The notes under the pieces: model-generated | What the model saw: only the letters and a program-made list of their open reading frames with translations | What the model was told of the DNA's origin: nothing | Databases searched by the model: none | Assembly (NCBI GenBank): GCA_937995995.1 | Contig: CALKIP010000324.1 | Coordinates: 1-16,299 of the forward strand | Origin: an uncultured bacterium | GTDB taxonomy: Bacteria; Gemmatimonadota; Gemmatimonadetes; Longimicrobiales; RSA9 | DNA length: 16,299 bases | Direction of reading: 5' to 3' | Shown: positions 13,766-16,299 of the stretch, one piece after another | Layout of the letters: each line of letters opens with the position of its first letter | Position numbering within the stretch: the first letter of the stretch is position 1 | Position numbers and translations under genes: made by a program

Positions 13766-15405
13766 GACGTCTCCTCCCCCGTCCCCTCGCGGACCAGCGT
13801 GGCGACGGTGCGGTTGCCCCGCGTGAAGTAGCGCTCCACGACGCGCTGGACGTCCTCGGGCTCGACTTCGCGGTAGTCCTCGATGCTACGGAACGTGGCA
13901 CGCCAGTCGCCCCAGAGAGCGACGGATTCCACGAGTTGGTGCGCGAGGCCGAAGTTGCTGCGGAGCCGGTAGACCGCACCGGCCTCGAGCTGATTGCGGA
14001 TGCGCGTGAGCTCCTCCTCCGGCGGCGGCTCGTGCTTCAGCCGCTCGAGCTCCTCGTAGATTGTCCGCTCGAGCTCCGCCGTCGTGTGCCCCTGCGTCGT
14101 CACGGCGCCGATGATGAAGAGCCGCGGATCGCGCGCGCCGGGCGCCATGCTCGCCGATACGCTCTGTGCCAGCTTCTCCTCCAGGACCAGCCGCCTGTAG
14201 AGACGGCTCGTCCGGCCGCCGCCCAGGACCGCCGTCAGCATCGCGAGCGCCGGGGCATCGCGGTCCAGTGCACTCGGCACGTGCCACCCGACCAGGAGCT
14301 GGGGCTCCGCGTCGTAGCGCACCTCCACGCGTCGCTCGCCCCGCTGCGGCGGCTCCACCGCGACGACCGGCGGAGGCTCGCGCCCTCGGGGGATGGGGCC
14401 GAAGTAGGCGTCCGCCCACGCCACGACGCTGTCGGGATCGACGTCGCCCACCACCGCGATGATCGCGTTGTTCGGCCCGTAGTAGTCCCGGTAGTACGTC
14501 TCGACCTGCTCGCGGTTCAGGTTCAGGATGTCCGACATGTGCCCGATCACCGGCACCCCGTACGGATGCACCCGGAACGCAGCGGCCATGAGCGAGGTGT
14601 AGAGCAGGCCGCCCGGACTCGTCTCGATCCGCATGCGCCGCTCCTCGGCCACCACGTCGCGCTCCGTATAGAACTCCCGGAAAACCGGGTTGCGCATCCG
14701 GTCCGCCTCGAGCGCGAACCACAACTCCGCCCGGTTCGACGGGAGTTGAACGTAGTACGTCGTCGCCTCCACGTCCGTCGTCGCGTTCAGATTGCGCGCG
14801 CCGTTCCTCGTCAGGATCCGGTCGAACTCGTTCGAGACGACGAAGGCGCGCGCACTGTCCTCCAGCGCCTTGAGCCGCTCAGCGAGCGCCGCGATCCTGG
14901 CCGAGTCCCGCAGCGGACGACGTGCCCGCTCCGCGCGCAACGTGGCGTCGACCGCGTCCATTGCTTCGAACAGCTCACGCTCCGAGGCGAGGTCGCGCGT
15001 GCCGACCGTCGTCGTCCCCTTGAAGAGCATGTGCTCGAGGAGGTGCGCGATCCCCGTGTGACCCAGCGCCTCGTTCACGGAGCCGACATCGTAGCGCGCC
15101 ACGAAGGAGACCGTAGGCGCGCCCTCTCGCGGCAGGATCAGAAACCGCATCCCGTTGTCCAGCACGTACTCGATTACCGGGAGGTCCTCGCCGCTCGGTT
15201 GCCGGTGCGCCGACCGTGCCGCTCCGTCCTGCGCCAAGAGGGGGGAGTTGAGGGCGGTGAGGAGGAGCGCGGTGGCAACGGCGGAGAAGGTGGCATGCCA
15301 CGCGGGCCGGCCGCACCGTGCCCGTGGGCGCCGATACCCGCCGCACGGAGCCAGCCGCTGCCGGCGCTCCTGGATCTGGCCCGCCGGCACTCGACAGGAG
15401 TGCAT
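13762..15405 (-). CDS. M16-family zinc metallopeptidase (active subunit)
   Basis: A peptidase of about 547 residues from the start at 15405. The zinc motif HLLEH is intact in GHTGIAHLLEHMLFKGT, at 121-125 counted from this start, and the third ligand is probably one of the two Glu of RDVVAEERRM about 130 residues later. The gap is longer than in classical members because of a charged helical insert before NEFDRILTRNGARNLNATT, common in this subgroup. The second domain has VLGGGRTSRLYRRLVLEEKLAQS. A hydrophobic stretch ending in NSPLLAQ marks a signal peptide, so it acts in the periplasm. The start is uncertain: ATGs at 15543, 15498 and 15405 all lack good ribosome sites; 15405 is chosen because it lies below the candidate promoter and shortens the Arg-rich pre-signal region. 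Its stop overlaps the start of the inactive lipoprotein partner. Confidence 0.9.
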   Translation of the reverse strand: MHSCRVPAGQIQERRQRLAPCGGYRRPRARCGRPAWHATFSAVATALLLTALNSPLLAQDGAARSAHRQPSGEDLPVIEYVLDNGMRFLILPREGAPTVSFVARYDVGSVNEALGHTGIAHLLEHMLFKGTTTVGTRDLASERELFEAMDAVDATLRAERARRPLRDSARIAALAERLKALEDSARAFVVSNEFDRILTRNGARNLNATTDVEATTYYVQLPSNRAELWFALEADRMRNPVFREFYTERDVVAEERRMRIETSPGGLLYTSLMAAAFRVHPYGVPVIGHMSDILNLNREQVETYYRDYYGPNNAIIAVVGDVDPDSVVAWADAYFGPIPRGREPPPVVAVEPPQRGERRVEVRYDAEPQLLVGWHVPSALDRDAPALAMLTAVLGGGRTSRLYRRLVLEEKLAQSVSASMAPGARDPRLFIIGAVTTQGHTTAELERTIYEELERLKHEPPPEEELTRIRNQLEAGAVYRLRSNFGLAHQLVESVALWGDWRATFRSIEDYREVEPEDVQRVVERYFTRGNRTVATLVREGTGEETS

Positions 15406-15502
15406 GCCCCGGCCGGTGCTCCGCGACCGGGACGGGAGCGCCCGGGGAGGTTCTTCGTACAGCACGCGTCGCCCTATCTTCCTGTGGTGTGGTGACATCC
15501 GT

Positions 15503-15533
15503 ACAATAGGCCGGTCCGTGGACGCGGCGTCAA
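15503..15533 (-). promoter_or_regulatory. Candidate promoter of the M16 operon
   Basis: On the minus strand TTGACG (15533-15528) is followed after 19 bases by TATTGT (15508-15503). It lies just past the stop of the repeat-protein gene at 15547 and before the M16 start. The 19-base spacer matches that of the pnt promoter candidate. Transcription would begin near 15496, within two bases of an in-frame ATG at 15498, so leaderless translation from there is an alternative to the 15405 start. Confidence 0.4.
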
Positions 15534-15546
15534 GTCGGGCCATGCC

Positions 15547-16206
15547 TCACACGGACCGGGGATGCGGTGGGCGCCGACGACGTCGCCGACGCGCACGGAT
15601 CCAGCCCCCGTCCCTCCACGTCTCACCCGTCCAGCCGTAGCGCTCCGGCCTGCGTGCACCGAATGCCCAGGCATAGTCCTCGCGCCGCTCGGGGCCGATC
15701 GCGTGCCACCACCGTTCCCGATCCTCCATGCCAGCGGGCAGCTCCGATGCCGGAACCGTATCCCCCCGACTCCACTCGCCCTGGCGCTCCACCCCGCCTC
15801 GCCCCCGCATCCGCTCACGCCCTCGGCCGTGAGCCCCACGGTGGGCACGGGAACGGCGCACCCGACGGCGTCGGGCACGGCCGTACTCCCGGTCGTACTC
15901 TCCACGACCGGGTTCTCGCCCGAAATCGGATACGTCACGACCGTACGTCAGGTCGAACTCAGACGTTCCACGACGGAGCTCTCGATGGTACGCCCCTCGG
16001 CCGTACTCGAAGTCGTACGCCCGCGGGCCGAACTCCCGTTCGTACTCATTCCGCCCGTACTCGCGGCCGAAAGTGCCCCGGCCATGCTCGAAGTCGTACG
16101 CCCGGGCGTACCCTCGTTGGGCGCCGTCCCCCCGAATGTGCCTGGGGATGCGTTGCCATCTCGAACTCGAACCCCGGTCCCGCGACCGGCCCCCTGGATC
16201 AGCCAT
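15547..16206 (-). CDS. Arg/Gly/Tyr-rich repeat protein, function unknown
   Basis: A 219-residue protein with no recognised family. Residues about 33-110 are built of degenerate units: RAYDFEHGRG (35-44) and RAYDFEYGRG (62-71) are 27 residues apart, interleaved with GREYGR, EYEREFG and EYDREYGRA. The middle (about 110-140) is Arg/Gly-rich, followed by an aromatic-rich segment (RWWHAIGPERREDYAW, ERYGWTGETWRDGG) and an Arg8 run near the C-terminus. There is no signal peptide or membrane segment; it looks disordered and strongly basic. GGGGGC lies close before the ATG, and its first codons overlap the stop of the upstream gene by eight bases. This strand is chosen over plus-strand frames because of the regular Tyr/Glu/Arg repeats and the Trp-rich segment. 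RNA or DNA binding is plausible from composition only. Confidence 0.6.
   Translation of the reverse strand: MADPGGRSRDRGSSSRWQRIPRHIRGDGAQRGYARAYDFEHGRGTFGREYGRNEYEREFGPRAYDFEYGRGAYHRELRRGTSEFDLTYGRDVSDFGREPGRGEYDREYGRARRRRVRRSRAHRGAHGRGRERMRGRGGVERQGEWSRGDTVPASELPAGMEDRERWWHAIGPERREDYAWAFGARRPERYGWTGETWRDGGWIRARRRRRRRPPHPRSV
16006..16104. repeat. 18-base direct repeat, 81-base period, inside the repeat-protein gene
   Basis: CTCGAAGTCGTACGCCCG occurs at 16006-16023 and at 16087-16104, exactly 81 bases (27 codons) apart. It encodes the repeated RAYDFE segment on the minus strand. Further GTAC-centred copies (such as the CCGTACTC motif) are scattered between 15870 and 16070. This marks recent or maintained tandem duplication within the gene. 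Confidence 0.7.
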
Positions 16207-16297
16207 GAACGCCCCCGTTCGGCTCGAATTGCGGACCGCCTCGATCGGTATTCAACTCGCCGACATGCGCCACCACCGGCTCTCCTGCAACCAGCGA
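16199..16297 (-). CDS. 3' end of an unidentified gene running off the window
   Basis: A minus-strand frame open from the window edge to TGA at 16201-16199 encodes 32 residues ending VGELNTDRGGPQFEPNGGVHG. Its composition is protein-like and its stop overlaps the next start by eight bases, an arrangement typical of co-transcribed genes. A second frame also ends in this stretch (TGA near 16252) and a chance opening cannot be excluded. The family cannot be named from this fragment. Confidence 0.4.
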   Translation of the reverse strand, partial: SLVAGEPVVAHVGELNTDRGGPQFEPNGGVHG

Positions 16298-16299
16298 AG

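Noticed and set aside
13936..15495. Plus-strand 519-residue open frame opposite the active M16 gene
   Set aside because: Antisense shadow with Arg/His/Val-rich composition and no domain; the minus strand has the HxxEH motif.
15567..16208. Plus-strand open frame opposite the RGY repeat protein, rich in GRTP units
   Set aside because: It is also repetitive because the DNA is, but it lacks a ribosome site and aromatic-rich conserved-looking segments; the minus frame fits the gene direction and stop/start overlap better.

Overview
The window is a high-GC chromosomal segment from a diderm bacterium. It has outer-membrane lipoproteins, a C-terminal-Phe beta-barrel protein, type IV pilus minor pseudopilins and a three-subunit proton-translocating transhydrogenase. 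The gene mix and style suggest a Gemmatimonadota-like organism, but no rRNA or marker gene is present, so this is inference. No tRNA, rRNA, CRISPR array, insertion sequence or phage gene was seen.

Layout, left to right. (1) 1-1641: a heptamer-repeat, G-quadruplex-prone tail, a minus-strand lipoprotein glycoside hydrolase of clan GH-A (GH39/PslG-like), and a gene-free stretch. (2) 1642-3372: a minus-strand DEAD-box RNA helicase, deaD. (3) 3373-3974: a divergent intergenic region. On the deaD strand it carries a strong intrinsic terminator lying inside a possible 18-codon leader ORF. On the other strand it must hold the pilus promoter. (4) 3975-8018: a tight plus-strand operon of four pseudopilin-type genes (FimT/GspH-, PilV/GspI-, PilW/GspJ- and PilX/GspK-like), closed by a strong hairpin at 8041-8079. 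These four probably form the priming tip complex of a type IV pilus or secretion pseudopilus. The PilW-like member carries a fused fibronectin-III-like domain, and the PilX-like member is very large. (5) 8159-11037: minus-strand pntAa-pntAb-pntB, with a TTGACA promoter upstream. (6) 11330-11935: a small outer-membrane beta-barrel protein. (7) 12050-15405: an operon of two M16 metalloprotease-family proteins, one with an intact HxxEH zinc motif and one lipoprotein without it, probably working as a periplasmic pair. (8) 15547-16297: an Arg/Gly/Tyr-rich repeat protein, overlapped by the 3' end of another gene that runs off the window.

Most of the window is ordinary housekeeping and envelope content. 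The most interesting signal is the deaD leader (terminator plus overlapping leader ORF), which looks like an attenuation device for an RNA helicase. Next are the FN3-tipped pseudopilin, the oversized PilX-like protein and the RGY-repeat protein.
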